DNA of 64,000 bases, from assembly GCA_028023455.1 (NCBI GenBank), contig JAQFVV010012509.1, forward strand, positions 1,984,001-2,048,000, in the 5' to 3' direction. A program made the position numbers and the translations under genes. This document shows positions 63,010 to 64,000 of this stretch, piece by piece (position 1 is the first letter of the stretch; every line of letters starts with the position of its first letter). The notes under the pieces were generated by a model. It saw nothing but the letters and a program-made list of their open reading frames with translations. It searched no databases and was not told the origin of the DNA. The stretch comes from Epiperipatus broadwayi. Its lineage: Eukaryota > Onychophora > Udeonychophora > Euonychophora > Peripatidae.

Positions 63010-64000
63010 ATTTGAGTCCAAAGTTTGCTGTAAATGGGTTGTCATTATCTTGGTAAAATATTGTATAAAACTGATAGATCTGTAAATTTTAATAATATCA
63101 AAATTATTTTTCTATTCTTCCAATCCTCTTATATCTCTTTTTCATTTAGACATCTGATGTATAGTTTTGCCAGAAATTTTTCTGTTCTTCACATGCTGTT
63201 TTTAGGATATCAATAATAATTCCATTGTTTCCTGAAAATTTTCTCTTCTTCATAGATTTAATTGCATGTCACACTTCTTTATTTAAAACATTTGGCAAAT
63301 CAGAAAATATTATAATTGTGATGGTTATTTTATTTTCTGGGTTTACGATTACTATATAATTTGTTTTACAGCTCTTATCATACATTTTATGATGTCATTC
63401 TCTTTTTACTAAAAACTCCATGTTTTCTTATTACTAAAGCAACTTTTCTTTCAATATCAAGATGTTTTATAATTTTAAGACTTGTATTTGTTTCTGTAGT
63501 TTTCCTTGTCAACTTTCTTTTGTATCGATTTTTCTAAATTTCAGAGATTCAATTTGTTTCATTGGTTCATTTTTAAACATCTTGATATTTCTTCTTTTGT
63601 TCATATATTCTTTTTTCTTAATTGAAAATTTATTGCTGAAATGGCCTTTTTTTTTATGCCAGCCATGTATTGCAATTTTTTAGTAGAGTACTAGTTACCT
63701 TCTTATTTTGTCAGTTGTAAGTTAAATTCATTGGAATGATTCTGAAGTTTAGCAATATTTATGGTTAATACTGTCTTTCTTAATAATTTTTGTCCCTAAC
63801 TTTATAGTAACAAGTATTTTATATCGCACTAATTATTATTAATCTCTGCCTGTGTTAAATTTATTCTGTTAATTAAAATATAATCTACTTTACCATCATT
63901 TGAAAGCTTTCATATTCATTTCTTTTTAACATTTTGTTTAAAGAATTAATTCCTAATATAAATTCTATTTTTTCTGCAAATTTCATAAGTTTATGTTCTT
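63010..64000 (-). pseudogene. RTE-like retrotransposon copy 3, runs off the window
   Basis: At the right edge the - strand reads EHKLMKFAEKIEFILGIN and SLNKMLKRNEYESFQ (end of the endonuclease domain). Near 63230 follows FSGNNGIIIDILKTACEEQK, matching the 'PGxDGITIDILK' start of RT. Near 63050 an RT block corresponds to 'LDxNQ' (LQQTLDSNQTK). The copy then stops at the 5' end of the Penelope element. It is the same family as the copies at 35095 and 58690. The + strand ORFs at 63034-63216 and 63462-63683 are shadows. Confidence 0.75.

Overview
The window is intron-dominated animal nuclear DNA, roughly 70-75% A+T by eye. It has spliceosomal exons with GT/AG borders, very long introns and many decayed transposable elements. 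There is no sign of bacterial gene organisation. Long introns, Penelope-like and RTE-like retroelements, piggyBac remnants and tRNA-derived repeats suggest an invertebrate, perhaps an arthropod. The sequence alone does not fix the species.

The one host gene recognised is on the + strand: six internal exons of the eIF4E transporter 4E-T (EIF4ENIF1) at 15648-15784, 22766-23070, 38188-38227, 42842-43027, 46641-46682 and 52586-52761. All junctions keep frame, and together they encode 295 codons. These carry the conserved WNPERW block, the DPKER/LSPQRRSFG/GCHV block, an Arg/Asp-rich linker, the DDX6-binding Cup homology block (EPEWFSGGP, SQSETIEL) and the HEFDFDEFFKLD block. The upstream exons with the YxxxxL-phi eIF4E-binding motif and the downstream exons were not found. 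Introns are 7.0, 15.1, 4.6, 3.6 and 5.9 kb. The 13-codon exon at 46641-46682 is symmetric (phase 1 on both sides) and could be skipped without a frame change.

Layout: 1-15647 is upstream sequence with an open frame at the left edge, a Tc1/mariner-like MITE (7847-8743), a tRNA-like SINE (9290-9366) and a Penelope tail (10090-11150) with an inverted partner copy at 12435-12720. Intron 1 (15785-22765) holds a Penelope copy (16960-18780), a hairpin, an LTR-like block (19200-19899), a small terminal-inverted-repeat element and a 2.1 kb element with arms of about 0.4 kb. Intron 2 (23071-38187) holds a piggyBac remnant, a LINE 3' half, a second MITE, an unidentified antisense coding remnant, a near-palindromic foldback element and the most complete RTE copy. 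Intron 3 holds a third, longer MITE-family copy and a tRNA-like SINE. Intron 4 holds a perfect 105-bp-arm palindrome. Intron 5 holds a SINE, a second piggyBac remnant and another tRNA-like repeat. After the last exon come LTR pieces with polypurine tracts, a KRBA2-like integrase remnant, an RTE copy on +, a Penelope copy on - that contains a tRNA-like head and a hammerhead-like motif, and an RTE copy on - that runs off the right edge.

Every transposon coding region is broken by stops or frameshifts, so only the 4E-T exons appear to be functional protein-coding sequence. Family assignments were made by reading translated motifs without a database search, and repeat boundaries are approximate.
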